This document shows, in pieces, positions 44,467 to 53,629 of a DNA stretch of 64,000 nt. The notes beneath the pieces are model-generated. The model was not told the DNA's origin and ran no database searches. It was given only the letters and a program-made list of their open reading frames with translations. Source of the stretch: Prevotella sp. (lineage in GTDB: Bacteria; Bacteroidota; Bacteroidia; Bacteroidales; Bacteroidaceae); NCBI GenBank assembly GCA_017443345.1, contig JAFSNR010000027.1, positions 1 to 64,000 on the forward strand, read 5' to 3'. The position numbers were made by a program, and so were the translations under genes. Numbering within the stretch: the stretch's first letter is position 1; the number at the start of each line of letters is the position of its first letter.

Positions 44467-44590
44467 TATCTTTGCACTGAACGTTCAATTCAGCTGAATT
44501 TCAAAAATAGAGGAGGTGAAAGCCCTCCGAGCCAGAACTATGGCTTGAAAATAAGTGTCAATTTTAGACACAAATTAAATCTAATACATA
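44467..44590 (+). promoter_or_regulatory. Promoter and structured leader before the small ORF and integrase
   Basis: -7 box TATCTTTG (44467-44474), a 14-bp palindrome AATTCAGCTGAATT (44487-44500), then three small hairpins: GGAGG/CCTCC (44512-44528), AGCC/GGCT (44530-44545), GTGTC/GACAC (44555-44571). The palindrome may be a regulator or resolvase site. Confidence 0.5.
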
Positions 44591-44722
44591 GTGATAACTT
44601 TAGAAAATTGCGAGAAAATCTTAAACAAAGGAGCAAGAAAGTATAACAAGGAAGAGATTAGCCAAATTAGAGATTACCTATACTTCATAGGTCAAATACA
44701 AATAGAGAATAACGAAAACTAA
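44591..44722 (+). CDS. Small 43-residue protein upstream of the integrase
   Basis: GTG start at 44591, stop TAA at 44720-44722. The sequence MITLENCEKILNKGARKYNK followed by EEISQIRDYLYFIG is a helical small protein of a kind often seen just before recombinase genes in Bacteroidales elements. It is 13 bases from the integrase ATG, so the two are likely co-translated. It may regulate integration or excision. Confidence 0.5.
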   Translation: MITLENCEKILNKGARKYNKEEISQIRDYLYFIGQIQIENNEN

Positions 44723-44735
44723 TTTTACAAAAGAA

Positions 44736-46298
44736 ATGGCAAACGTGATTTTATACTGCCGTGTTAGCACGGACGAACAAGCGGATGGATGCTCACTCGA
44801 TATGCAAGAGAGATACCTAAGAGCATACTGCAACAACCACCACTATATTATAATAGGTGAGGAACAGCCTTATAAGGAAGACTACTCTGCCAAGCACTAC
44901 GACTTGCGCAGACCCAAACTGAAACAAATCTACGACTACTGTAGGAAGCATAGGCACGAGGTTGACAAGATTCTTTTCCTACGTTGGGATAGGTTCACAC
45001 GAAACCTTGAGTTTGCCTTAACCTATAAACGCAAGTTCTATGATGAATTAGGCATCGAGATTAACGCCATAGAATCGCCCATTGATTTCAAGGGAGCAGA
45101 GTGGTCTATGATGTTGGGTATGTACTGCGGTGTGGCACACACTGAGGATGAAAAGATATCACGAAGAACGAGAGATGGCATACACGGCACTTTGCTCAAA
45201 GGTAGATGCCCTAACAAAGCACCAAGAGGCTATATCAACAAGAGAACTGAGAGTGGAGAGCCATACGTTGACATCGACGAGACCCAAGCAAAAACCATAA
45301 GCCAAGCGTTCAAAGAGGTTGCCAAGGGTGTCGAAACTGCCAACTGCATAAGGCGTAGGTTATACCCTTCTATTCCAAGAGAGACTTTCTTTAGGATGCT
45401 GCACAACATCTTCTACACAGGTCAAATCAGAGTACCAGCGTACAATGATGAGCCAGAACAGATTGTCAAAGGACTACATAATGCCATCATTGACACAGAG
45501 ACATTCAACAAGGTTCAAGACATTATTAGTGGCAAACGCAAAAGCGAGCCCAAACTGAGCAAGGCAATTGACCCAGACCTATTCCTACGCAAGTACATAG
45601 TGTGCCCCATCTGTGGGCACTCTATCACAGGTGCTACAAGTACAGGCAAAGGCGGCAAATACAAGTACTATAATTGCTGTCACGATGGTAAGCACCTACG
45701 TAAACCAGCAGGTTACGTCAACGACACGTTCGCCAATTGGGTGGGCGGTTTAAGACCCAATCAAGAGGTTTTAGACCTTTATACTGAGGTACTTCAAGAC
45801 CTACGAGGCGAGCATAAACAAGATGTTCAAAAGGAGGTTGACAAGTTGCGCAAAGAGGTTGAACATGTTGAGGCTCTTCGTAACGGAGCAGATGACAAGT
45901 TCTGTGAGGGAACTCTATCAAGTGATGCACATGTTCGAATCACAGAGAGGTACGAGAGGCAAATCCAAGACCTTCAAGGGCGCATAGAACTCCTACAGGC
46001 TGACACCAAGCAGCTGAAAGAGAAGATAGACTACTCAGTGAATATCATAGCAAATTTAAGAAACTTTATGATAGACGCGCCAGTTAAGGTCAAATGCAAA
46101 GTGCTGAGTTCGATGTTTCCGCAGAAAATTGAGTTTGACGGAGAAAAATATCGAACTCACGATTACAACAAGGTGCTCGACCTTATATTCCAAGAAACCA
46201 ACAAGTTACGAGGGTACGGAGAAAAAGAAAGTGAGAAATCTGAGGCAGTTTCTCACTCAGTACCCCGACCGAGAATCGAACTCGGAACTAAGCTTTAG
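44736..46298 (+). CDS. Large serine recombinase (integrase)
   Basis: 520 residues. The N-terminal catalytic domain has the nucleophilic Ser in LYCRVSTDEQ and FLRWDRFTRN. A recombinase domain (PRGYINKR) and a zinc domain (CPICGHS ... YNCCHDGKH) follow, with a coiled coil (about residues 365-435) that in such integrases controls direction. The last 13 residues (HSVPRPRIELGTK) are encoded by the antisense of tRNA-Arg, so the coding end reaches into the attachment site. It probably catalyses insertion at the tRNA. Confidence 0.93.
   Translation: MANVILYCRVSTDEQADGCSLDMQERYLRAYCNNHHYIIIGEEQPYKEDYSAKHYDLRRPKLKQIYDYCRKHRHEVDKILFLRWDRFTRNLEFALTYKRKFYDELGIEINAIESPIDFKGAEWSMMLGMYCGVAHTEDEKISRRTRDGIHGTLLKGRCPNKAPRGYINKRTESGEPYVDIDETQAKTISQAFKEVAKGVETANCIRRRLYPSIPRETFFRMLHNIFYTGQIRVPAYNDEPEQIVKGLHNAIIDTETFNKVQDIISGKRKSEPKLSKAIDPDLFLRKYIVCPICGHSITGATSTGKGGKYKYYNCCHDGKHLRKPAGYVNDTFANWVGGLRPNQEVLDLYTEVLQDLRGEHKQDVQKEVDKLRKEVEHVEALRNGADDKFCEGTLSSDAHVRITERYERQIQDLQGRIELLQADTKQLKEKIDYSVNIIANLRNFMIDAPVKVKCKVLSSMFPQKIEFDGEKYRTHDYNKVLDLIFQETNKLRGYGEKESEKSEAVSHSVPRPRIELGTKL
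46259..46266. other. Candidate right attachment site (attR) at the tRNA-Arg 3' end
   Basis: AGTACCCC includes the discriminator base and last acceptor bases of tRNA-Arg and matches 39508-39515. Insertion here leaves the tRNA intact. Confidence 0.45.
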
Positions 46299-46332
46299 GA
46301 GAGCCTTGTTATATCCATTTAACTATCAGGGC
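46261..46332 (-). tRNA. tRNA-Arg(CCU)
   Basis: Minus strand: acceptor GCCCTGA/TCGGGGT with two G-U pairs, discriminator A, D arm with AAATGGATA loop, anticodon stem AGGCT/AGCTT with loop CTCCTAA (anticodon CCT), T arm CCGAG/CTCGG with loop TTCGATT. A -7 box TACCTTTG lies upstream near 46355. Its 3' end is shared with the integrase gene of the element. Confidence 0.88.
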
Positions 46333-46409
46333 CTGTCGTAAAGACGGCACAAAGGTACGGAGAAAAGACGGAATTACAAAATTATCGAGCGAGTATTTTC
46401 AATAAGTGC

Positions 46410-46480
46410 CACTTATTTTGAAATAACCCTGCCTTATTTGAGAATAAGCGTCCCTTATTTTGAAATAAGCGCCCCTTATT
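46410..46480 (-). repeat. Tandem repeat with 21-22-bp period at the end of the GH43 gene
   Basis: Units containing CTTATTTTGAAATAA start at 46410, 46432, 46453 and 46474; each is itself a small hairpin. The last, partial unit contains the stop codon of the GH43 gene. It may help end transcription. Confidence 0.75.
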
Positions 46481-47951
46481 TCTGCACGTTCTGACGGAAG
46501 CTGTCAAACTGCGCCATTCCATCGTTGCCGTAGCAGAAAAGTCCCACGCGGATGCCCTTCCAATAACCTCCCCGCATGGGGAATGGTTCGCCTGCAGGGA
46601 TGAAGTGATCACCATCCAGACTGTAGAAAAACTGATGACTATTCTGCTCACTATTATTCAAGACACGCAGATAGATTTCTGAGAACTGGCCCTGCCTGAG
46701 GATGGAGCGCACACCGCCAACTTCCACGAAGATACCCTCCTGACAAATACCAACGCTCCTGAACTGCTTGCCAGAGCAAAAGAGGCCTGCATAACAATCG
46801 CCAGTGGCAGAGATTTTCGTTGTACTCTCGCTGACGTAGCCCACAACTTTCTGCGTCAGCATATTGCGGCAGGCTTTCAGACTGTCTGCTGGCATTGCAT
46901 GAAGCGTGAGCCATCCCCTGCGTTCTGTCAGATTCCAATGATCATCCTGCGGATTATGGTTCCATTGCCATTGCAAGCCAAGAGTATCAGAGAAGTCATC
47001 ATCAGTTTGGAGAGGCTGCATTTTCTCCGATGAAATGGGCTTTTTCCATGAAGACACAGGCTCGCCAATGCCATTTCCATCGTAGTCGACTCCCATCAAC
47101 GGCCAATCATCTTGCCAACGAGCTGGCTGCAGATGAACCACACGCCCCAAGACAGGCGTCTCCTGAAAATGATAGAACCACCAACTGCCATCTGGCGCAT
47201 CAACGAGGGCTCCCTGATGAGGGCCATTCACTTCGGTAGAACCCTGCTCGAGCACGATGCGACGCTCATAAGGCCCATAGATGCTGCGTGAACGAAGCAC
47301 CGTCTGCCAACCTTGCCCTACTCCTCCTTCTGGGATAATCAGGTAATACCAACCATTGCGCTTGAGGAACTTCGTGCCCTCAGCCACTGGACCTTCATAG
47401 ACTGTTGTGCCTTCATCAAGCAGTTGCTTGCCATCAGGCGACATGCGATGCACGATGATAGGCCCAGCCCCATGGCGACTGCGCCCCAGATAAGCCTGCC
47501 CGTCGTCGTCCCAGAATGGGCAGGGATCTTCCCATTTCTCTACCCTACGCACCAGATGAAGAGGTGCCCAAGGACCACGGGGATCACTGGCTGTACTCAT
47601 ATAAAGTCCTTCCTCAGGGGTACAGAAGAATACATAGAAAAGTCCGTCGTGATAACGGATGGCAGGAGCCCACGAACCTCCTGCATAGTGGAGGTTTGCA
47701 TCCCACCCAGGCTCATCGAAACGACGGTATATCTGACTGATATACTGCCAGTTGACCATATCTGTGCTTTCAAGAACCTGCATACCAAGGAAATGGAAGT
47801 CGGAGGCCACCATATAGTATCTCTCGCCCACGCGGATAAAATCAGGGTCGGAGAAGTCGGCATTCAACACTGGATTGCGATAAGTTCCGTCGCCCTGATC
47901 ACCCCACGAGAGGGCTGACATGAGACATAATGAAAGGAGCAAACATTTCAT
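46476..47951 (-). CDS. Glycoside hydrolase family 43 protein
   Basis: 491 residues with a signal peptide (MKCLLLSLCLMSALSWG). The five-bladed propeller shows the GH43 acids: Asp in LNADFSDPDFIRVG, Asp in KWEDPCPFWDDDG and Glu in STEVNGPHQGALV. The C-terminal 190 residues form a beta-sandwich like the DUF1349/GH43_C2 domain of beta-xylosidases. It probably removes xylose or arabinose from hemicellulose side chains outside the cell or in the periplasm. No PUL partners (SusC/SusD) are seen next to it. Confidence 0.9.
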   Translation of the reverse strand: MKCLLLSLCLMSALSWGDQGDGTYRNPVLNADFSDPDFIRVGERYYMVASDFHFLGMQVLESTDMVNWQYISQIYRRFDEPGWDANLHYAGGSWAPAIRYHDGLFYVFFCTPEEGLYMSTASDPRGPWAPLHLVRRVEKWEDPCPFWDDDGQAYLGRSRHGAGPIIVHRMSPDGKQLLDEGTTVYEGPVAEGTKFLKRNGWYYLIIPEGGVGQGWQTVLRSRSIYGPYERRIVLEQGSTEVNGPHQGALVDAPDGSWWFYHFQETPVLGRVVHLQPARWQDDWPLMGVDYDGNGIGEPVSSWKKPISSEKMQPLQTDDDFSDTLGLQWQWNHNPQDDHWNLTERRGWLTLHAMPADSLKACRNMLTQKVVGYVSESTTKISATGDCYAGLFCSGKQFRSVGICQEGIFVEVGGVRSILRQGQFSEIYLRVLNNSEQNSHQFFYSLDGDHFIPAGEPFPMRGGYWKGIRVGLFCYGNDGMAQFDSFRQNVQK

Positions 47952-48071
47952 AAGTTACAAATATTTTCTTTGATGTTGCAAAGATACATTTTTTCACCTT
48001 AATAATAAAGCACTTATGGATTTTTTTACTATCTTTGCGAAAGAATAAATTATCAACTAAAAACTATTGAG

Positions 48072-49559
48072 ATGAAAAAATTTCTTTTAATGCTGCCATT
48101 ATTGGCACTTTTCGGTTGTACTGCCCCTGAAGCAGAAGCACCCGTATTGAAAATCGACGGTGGTCTGATTCAAGGTGTTGCAGCCGAAAATCCAGGCGTG
48201 TTTGTCTACAAGGGTATCCCCTACGCAGCTCCTCCTATTGGAGATCTGCGTTGGAAAGAGCCACAGCCCGTCATTGCCTGGGACAGTATCCGCATCTGTG
48301 ACCGTTTCGGCCATCCAGGCTATCAGGCTGTTCACTATCCTGGCTTCTACGCTTCAGAGTGGGGCTACGGCGACGAATCTCCTTACAGCGAAGACTGTCT
48401 TTATCTGAACGTCTACACCAAGGCTCCTGGCGATGTGAACAAGAAACTGCCAGTAGCCCTTTGGATCCATGGAGGCGGCTATCGCGAAGGTTGGGGCACA
48501 GAGCCAGAGTTCGACGGACAGGAATGGGCATCGAAGGATGTCGTGCTCGTTACCATTAACTATCGTCTGGGCATCTTCGGCTTCATGCCTTATGGTGAGC
48601 TGTCAGAGGAGAGCCCCCATGGTGTTTCTGGCAACTACGGTATTCTGGACCAGATTCAGTCGTTGAAATGGATCAAACAGAACATCGCCCAGTTTGGTGG
48701 CGATCCTGATAATGTGACCATCTTTGGGCAAAGCGCAGGAGCAGGTAGTGTCCGCACCATCTGTGAGAGTCCTTTGGCTCGTGGTCTGTTCCACAAGGCA
48801 GTCATCATGAGTGGCGGTGGTCTGAACGTGCCACCAAAAGATGGCGAAGAAGCTAAGCCTGCGACGCCAATGGCTAAGTTTTTCACCTACAACCCCACGC
48901 TGAAAGAGGCTGAGGCAGAGACCAAGAAGGTGATGGACTGGGCAGGACTGACAGATCTTGAGAAGCTGCGCAAGGCATCGACAGAGATTCTCTACACCGT
49001 TACCAGCATCTACAACATGGTTAACAAGAGCGATGTCTACGTGATGGAGCGTCCCATCGTCGATGGCTATGTATCGAAGAAGAGTTTTGACGAGGCCGCC
49101 CGTGAAGGTTCGATTGCAGATGTGCCCTACATGATTGGTTACACGCTGAACGATATGGGCTCGATGGGTCCTGGTATTGCAGAATTCTGTAAGGTTCGAG
49201 AGTCTCAGGGTGGCAAAGCCTGGGCTTACGAATTCGCACGTCCATTGCCAGATGACGGCAAGCATCCTGACATCACTAACCGTCTGAAAGGTGCCTTCCA
49301 CTCCAGCGACCTTTGGTTTGTATTCAAGAGCCTGAAGCATTGCTGGCGTCCTTGGACTAAGGGTGACTGGGATCTTTCTGAAAAGATGCTCACCGCCTGG
49401 ACAAACTTCGCCAAATACAGCGATCCTAACGGTGCTGAGGGTGCAGAAGGCATGAACTGGACTCCCTGCACGGCAGAAAGTCCGAAGTTTATGCTCTTCA
49501 AGCTTAATGATCAGGACGCAGAAGCTTCAGAGATGGGAGAACCTATCCTTCCTGAATAA
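48072..49559 (+). CDS. Type-B carboxylesterase lipoprotein
   Basis: 495 residues. Lipoprotein signal with LLALFGC. The alpha/beta-hydrolase core has the oxyanion region WIHGGGYREGWG, the catalytic Ser in FGQSAGAGS and His in GAFHSSDLW. GIPYAAPPIGDLRWKEPQP and SEDCLYLNVY are family hallmarks. It could hydrolyse acetyl or feruloyl esters on plant polysaccharides, in keeping with the GH43 gene, but substrate is not readable. A TATCTTTG box lies near 48030. Its 3' end overlaps the MalY-type gene by 17 bases. Confidence 0.9.
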   Translation: MKKFLLMLPLLALFGCTAPEAEAPVLKIDGGLIQGVAAENPGVFVYKGIPYAAPPIGDLRWKEPQPVIAWDSIRICDRFGHPGYQAVHYPGFYASEWGYGDESPYSEDCLYLNVYTKAPGDVNKKLPVALWIHGGGYREGWGTEPEFDGQEWASKDVVLVTINYRLGIFGFMPYGELSEESPHGVSGNYGILDQIQSLKWIKQNIAQFGGDPDNVTIFGQSAGAGSVRTICESPLARGLFHKAVIMSGGGLNVPPKDGEEAKPATPMAKFFTYNPTLKEAEAETKKVMDWAGLTDLEKLRKASTEILYTVTSIYNMVNKSDVYVMERPIVDGYVSKKSFDEAAREGSIADVPYMIGYTLNDMGSMGPGIAEFCKVRESQGGKAWAYEFARPLPDDGKHPDITNRLKGAFHSSDLWFVFKSLKHCWRPWTKGDWDLSEKMLTAWTNFAKYSDPNGAEGAEGMNWTPCTAESPKFMLFKLNDQDAEASEMGEPILPE

Positions 49560-50727
49560 CCTTCGCGATACGTTCAAGCGCTTCTTTTAGACGACTACGA
49601 GGGCAGGCTATGTTGAAACGGACATAGCCTGCTCCTGTTTCCAGGCCATACATAGTACCAGGATTAATCCACACACTGGCCTCTTTGAGCAGACGCTCAC
49701 AAAGCTGTTGGACAGGTATTCCCATCGCTGAGACATCAACCCAAGGAAGATAGGTTCCCTCAAGACGGCAAACCTGCCATTGAGGTATGTTTTTACCGAT
49801 GAAATCGCACAAAAACGTATAATTTCCCCATAGATACTGGTTGAGTTCATCAATCCAATCCTCACTCTCGTTATAAGCCGCCTTCAGAGCAACAGGTCCG
49901 AATGGATTCAGGTCGCACACCTCATTAATATTGATAGCACGATCGAGCCGATGGCGCCATTCTGGTTGTGAGCAGATGATATTTGCTGCCTGCAGACCAG
50001 CGATATTAAACGACTTAGAGGGCGAATTGAGAATGACACTATTCTGACGGCACTCTTCGCTGACAGCTGCAAAAGGTTGGAAATGGTAACCAGGCATGAT
50101 GAGCTCGCAGTGGATTTCATCGCTCACAACCTTCACGTTGTATTTCAGACAAATATCATTCATGCGCCCCAATTCCTCACGAGTCCAGACACGGCCCGTG
50201 GGATTATGAGGATTACAAAGAAGGAAGACGGTGGTCTTATCGTCAGCACATTTTTCCTCAAAATCTTCCCATTCCACCGCAAAAGTATCACCCTCACGCT
50301 TTAAGCCCGTCTCAAGCACCTCACAGCCATTATTACGAATTGACGAGAAGAAACAATTATAGTCTGGCGAGAGAATAAGCACCTTCTCACCAGGCATCGT
50401 GAGCGCCTTGATGGCTACAGACATCGCTGGCACGACACCAGTTGTATAGAGGATTTCCTCGCGATGGATGGTCCAATGATGGCGTCGCTGGAACCAGGAG
50501 ATAATGGCATCATAATAATCCTCCTCAACAACAGTATAGCCAAATACACCATGCTCAGCACGTTTACGGACAGCCTCAAGGATGGCAGGAGCAGCCTTAA
50601 AGTCCATATCAGCTACCCAAAGAGGAATCAAATCCAATGAAGGATTGACACCTGCCTCAGGCATTTCGTCCCATTTCACGCAGCTGGTTCCACTACGGTC
50701 AATCAATTCATCAAAATCGTATTTCAT
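49543..50727 (-). CDS. MalY/PatB-type PLP-dependent cystathionine beta-lyase
   Basis: 394 residues of fold-type I. The N-terminal FDELIDRSGTSCVKWDEMPE and LWVADMDFKAAPAI are typical of the MalY/PatB group. The PLP Lys is in NSPSKSFNIAGLQ, with CNPHNPTGRVW and the Arg in GYVRFNIACPRSRL. It cleaves C-S bonds of cystathionine or cysteine. ATG at 50727 overlaps the DUF3737 stop (ATGA), so the two are co-translated. Confidence 0.92.
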   Translation of the reverse strand: MKYDFDELIDRSGTSCVKWDEMPEAGVNPSLDLIPLWVADMDFKAAPAILEAVRKRAEHGVFGYTVVEEDYYDAIISWFQRRHHWTIHREEILYTTGVVPAMSVAIKALTMPGEKVLILSPDYNCFFSSIRNNGCEVLETGLKREGDTFAVEWEDFEEKCADDKTTVFLLCNPHNPTGRVWTREELGRMNDICLKYNVKVVSDEIHCELIMPGYHFQPFAAVSEECRQNSVILNSPSKSFNIAGLQAANIICSQPEWRHRLDRAININEVCDLNPFGPVALKAAYNESEDWIDELNQYLWGNYTFLCDFIGKNIPQWQVCRLEGTYLPWVDVSAMGIPVQQLCERLLKEASVWINPGTMYGLETGAGYVRFNIACPRSRLKEALERIAKVIQEG

Positions 50728-51569
50728 TTTCTGGTCTCTATGATACAATTATTGGGTTTACGAACATTCTCATCAATGGTAATACTACCGATGGAATCGG
50801 CAATAATGTGTCCGCTTGTAGGATTCTTGATGTTCTCGATATGGCCCTTGACATCAGCCTCAACAGTAGTGTACTCAAAGATTCTATCGCAGGCAGCATC
50901 GAAGGTGCAGTTCTCGAGCACGAGGTTATCCACATAGCACAGAAGCTGTTCGCCAGCGAGGTGACAATTCACCAATCGCACATTTTTAGAATGCCAGGCA
51001 AGATACTCTCCATCGAGCACGGAATCATAGACCGTCACGTTCTCACACTCCCAGAATGAGTCCTTTGTGACAATCTTAGCATTGTGAATCTCCACGTTCT
51101 TACAATACTGGAACACATACTTCGAGTCGCTCTCAAGACCATCCACATAGATGTCCTCAGAGAACATAAACGGATAAGTTCCTTCATGGAGTTTCACATT
51201 CTTCAGCTTCAAGTCCTTAACCTTCCAGAATGTTTCATCGGCATCAGTAATATTGACATCCTCGAGTTCCACATGATTCATCTCACGGAAGAACTTAGGA
51301 CCATCAATCGTGCAATGCTTCATTACAAGATCGTTAGTATACCAGATGGCAGAGCGCGAGCCTGGTGCGAAATAACAGTTCTCGATATAGGCTCCATCAA
51401 CATGCCACCAAGGGTATTTACCATAAAACTTACTATCATAGCAAGCCATATTCTGACATTGCTTGATGCCAGACTCTCCATCGACGATCGTGATATTCTC
51501 AAGTCTCAAATCGTGGGTGGCAAAAAGCGGGCGCTCGCCGCCAAATTCCTTGTTCTTAATCAGTTCCAT
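50724..51569 (-). CDS. DUF3737 family protein (right-handed beta-helix-like)
   Basis: 281 residues with repeating strands such as LRLENITIVDGESGIKQCQN, NCYFAPGSRSAIWYTN and LKLKNVKLHEGTYPF, a parallel beta-helix pattern. It matches DUF3737, which is often next to MalY-type genes. A TATCTTTG box on the minus strand (about 51597-51590) places the start at ATG 51569. Function is unknown; a surface or sugar-related role is only a guess. Confidence 0.8.
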   Translation of the reverse strand: MELIKNKEFGGERPLFATHDLRLENITIVDGESGIKQCQNMACYDSKFYGKYPWWHVDGAYIENCYFAPGSRSAIWYTNDLVMKHCTIDGPKFFREMNHVELEDVNITDADETFWKVKDLKLKNVKLHEGTYPFMFSEDIYVDGLESDSKYVFQYCKNVEIHNAKIVTKDSFWECENVTVYDSVLDGEYLAWHSKNVRLVNCHLAGEQLLCYVDNLVLENCTFDAACDRIFEYTTVEADVKGHIENIKNPTSGHIIADSIGSITIDENVRKPNNCIIETRK

Positions 51570-51690
51570 TGTTTTTGTATTCTTATCGGCCACAAAGATA
51601 CAAAGAAAAATCCGTAATCAGCTTATACCAATTACGGATTATTCTACCCATTTAAGGGTTTTTATATATTTTAGAGAGAAATCAACCAAA

Positions 51691-52176
51691 TCAGATGGCA
51701 GCGAGCAGGCGGCTGTCGATAGATTCCATCACGATCATGCGGTTTGCAAGATACATGTTGTCCTGAGTATCGTTCATGCGATAGGTCTTTACAGAGGTCA
51801 TGTTAGGACCTGCTGAACGATAGAGCGTCACCTCTGAAGGGAGATCGTAAGCCTGCTTGTCAGCATTCCACGTGCTAACCTCTACATTATAGCCGTTCTT
51901 ATAGTACTTGTAAACGAGGCGACTGCTCTTGGTCCACTGCTGTTTGGCTTCGTCCCAGCTCAGCATCTCCTTGTTAACCAGACGTCCCTGCTCATCATAC
52001 TCATAGGTGTATTCCATCTTCTGAGCCATCTGCTGGTTTGCATTCTTCTCGTAAACCTCGATCTTGTTAACTACGTTGTCCTCCATATCTGCGTTGTACA
52101 GATAGTTAACCTCGTTGCTGTTGATTGCGTTGAAGTACATCGTCAGTACTGTTGCTGCTGTAATGATTGACTCCAT
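51691..52176 (-). CDS. DUF3836-type protein
   Basis: 161 residues with a short N-terminal hydrophobic segment (possible signal) and repeated beta hairpins (YTYEYDEQGRLVNKEML, SRLVYKYYKNGYNVEVST) like those of DUF3836, a Bacteroidales family of unknown role. It has a TACCTTTG box (52239-52232, minus strand) and is divergent from the histidine kinase gene. Confidence 0.7.
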   Translation of the reverse strand: MESIITAATVLTMYFNAINSNEVNYLYNADMEDNVVNKIEVYEKNANQQMAQKMEYTYEYDEQGRLVNKEMLSWDEAKQQWTKSSRLVYKYYKNGYNVEVSTWNADKQAYDLPSEVTLYRSAGPNMTSVKTYRMNDTQDNMYLANRMIVMESIDSRLLAAI

Positions 52177-52333
52177 ATCTCTTAATCTTTTAAATTGTTA
52201 CTATTATTGTTCTTTTGTCCTTTAGACGGTGCAAAGGTACGATAAGTTGCAGTAACGTTGTGTTATCCGAATGTTATTTTTAGGTTAAATCTTTTTGTCT
52301 TGTCATTTTTTTACCTTAACTTTGCGCTCAAAT

Positions 52334-53629
52334 ATGCATCCTACTAAATATAAATATGTGTCTTTGGCCGCAATGATAGCGGTGATGTTGCTCTTAGGAC
52401 TCTATATGTGGATGACCTATCACTCTGCTGTTAAAGATATCAGCGAGAGAGCGGGCAACCAACTGCCATGGGCCATGTTCTACGAGAGTTACAACCGTGC
52501 AGAGATTCTGTCTAAGGGTGATACACTCAGTCTGCCCCAATTGCGAGGCGACATGTCGCTCGTATCCTCCGTTGAAGGCATGAACGATGTACTGAGTCGC
52601 AAATATCACTCGGAGATCTCGCTCGACACACTATCAGCTTTCGTAGATAGTCTGCTCAGCGTCGTAAACCTGAATCGCGATTTCACGATTCTCGAGGTCG
52701 ACCATCGAGGAAACATCCTGCGTCGCAGCAATAACCAAGAGACAAGCAGCTCGCTAAAAACACGAGTATTCAGTGTCCGTCGCGACCAATCCAAGGGTAT
52801 CCAATTAGCGCTCAACAATCCCTATCCAGAATTGGCAAGGAGGCTCAGTCCACTCTTCCTGGCAAGTGCCATCATCTTGATTCTTTTTGGTGTAATCCTA
52901 CTCAGACTGTTACATTATCTGGACGAGCAACAGGCAATAGCCGATTTGCGTAACGATTTCTCGTATGCTATGGTGCACGACATGAAGTCACCCTTGTCGA
53001 GCATTATCATGGGTGCCCATTTCCTGCATTCAGGCAAGTTGGACGACAAGCCAGAAATCAAAGAGAAATACTACAATATCATCGAAAGCGAAGCAGAGCA
53101 TCTGCTAACACTCGTAAACAAGTTGCTGACCATCTCAAAACTGGAGAACAAAAAGCTTATACTCAACAAAAACGAGGTTAATCTGGAGCCCATCATCAAC
53201 GACCTGATTGAGAAAGCCAAGGCTAAGGTTGAGAAGCCCATAAACATCATCACCGATCTTAAGACGAAGATAGTCCTGGCTGACGAACAGTATATGACGG
53301 AGGCCATTGCCAACCTGATTGACAATGCCATCAAGTACTCCAAAGATGAGATAGAAATCAGAATTACAACTTCTGAAAACGACAAGAACGTCCTATTAAA
53401 AATCTACGACAACGGTATCGGCATTTCAAAGGAAGACCAACGTATTATCTTTGATAAGTTCGGCCGTGCTGCCATCCATGAACAGAATCGCAAGGGTGGT
53501 GTCTCTGGTTTTGGACTAGGGCTCAACTATGTTGATCAAGTGATGCAGGCCCATGGCGGCAAGGTCACTGTTACTAGCGAAAAAGACAAATATTCAGAAT
53601 TTACTCTTTATATTCCTAAAAGTGTATGA
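52334..53629 (+). CDS. Sensor histidine kinase
   Basis: 431 residues. Two membrane helices (about 8-28 and 173-195) enclose a periplasmic sensor region. The cytoplasmic part has the H box YAMVHDMKSPLSSIIMG, N box IANLIDNAIKYSKDE, and G boxes IYDNGIGIS and GFGLGLNYV. ATG at 52334 is supported by the -7 box TAACTTTG (52317-52324). Coupled to the response regulator by an ATGA overlap. Confidence 0.93.
   Translation: MHPTKYKYVSLAAMIAVMLLLGLYMWMTYHSAVKDISERAGNQLPWAMFYESYNRAEILSKGDTLSLPQLRGDMSLVSSVEGMNDVLSRKYHSEISLDTLSAFVDSLLSVVNLNRDFTILEVDHRGNILRRSNNQETSSSLKTRVFSVRRDQSKGIQLALNNPYPELARRLSPLFLASAIILILFGVILLRLLHYLDEQQAIADLRNDFSYAMVHDMKSPLSSIIMGAHFLHSGKLDDKPEIKEKYYNIIESEAEHLLTLVNKLLTISKLENKKLILNKNEVNLEPIINDLIEKAKAKVEKPINIITDLKTKIVLADEQYMTEAIANLIDNAIKYSKDEIEIRITTSENDKNVLLKIYDNGIGISKEDQRIIFDKFGRAAIHEQNRKGGVSGFGLGLNYVDQVMQAHGGKVTVTSEKDKYSEFTLYIPKSV

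Noticed and set aside
39508-46332. Conjugative transposon or complete prophage
   Set aside because: No relaxase, transfer, capsid or terminase genes are seen in the 6.8 kb.
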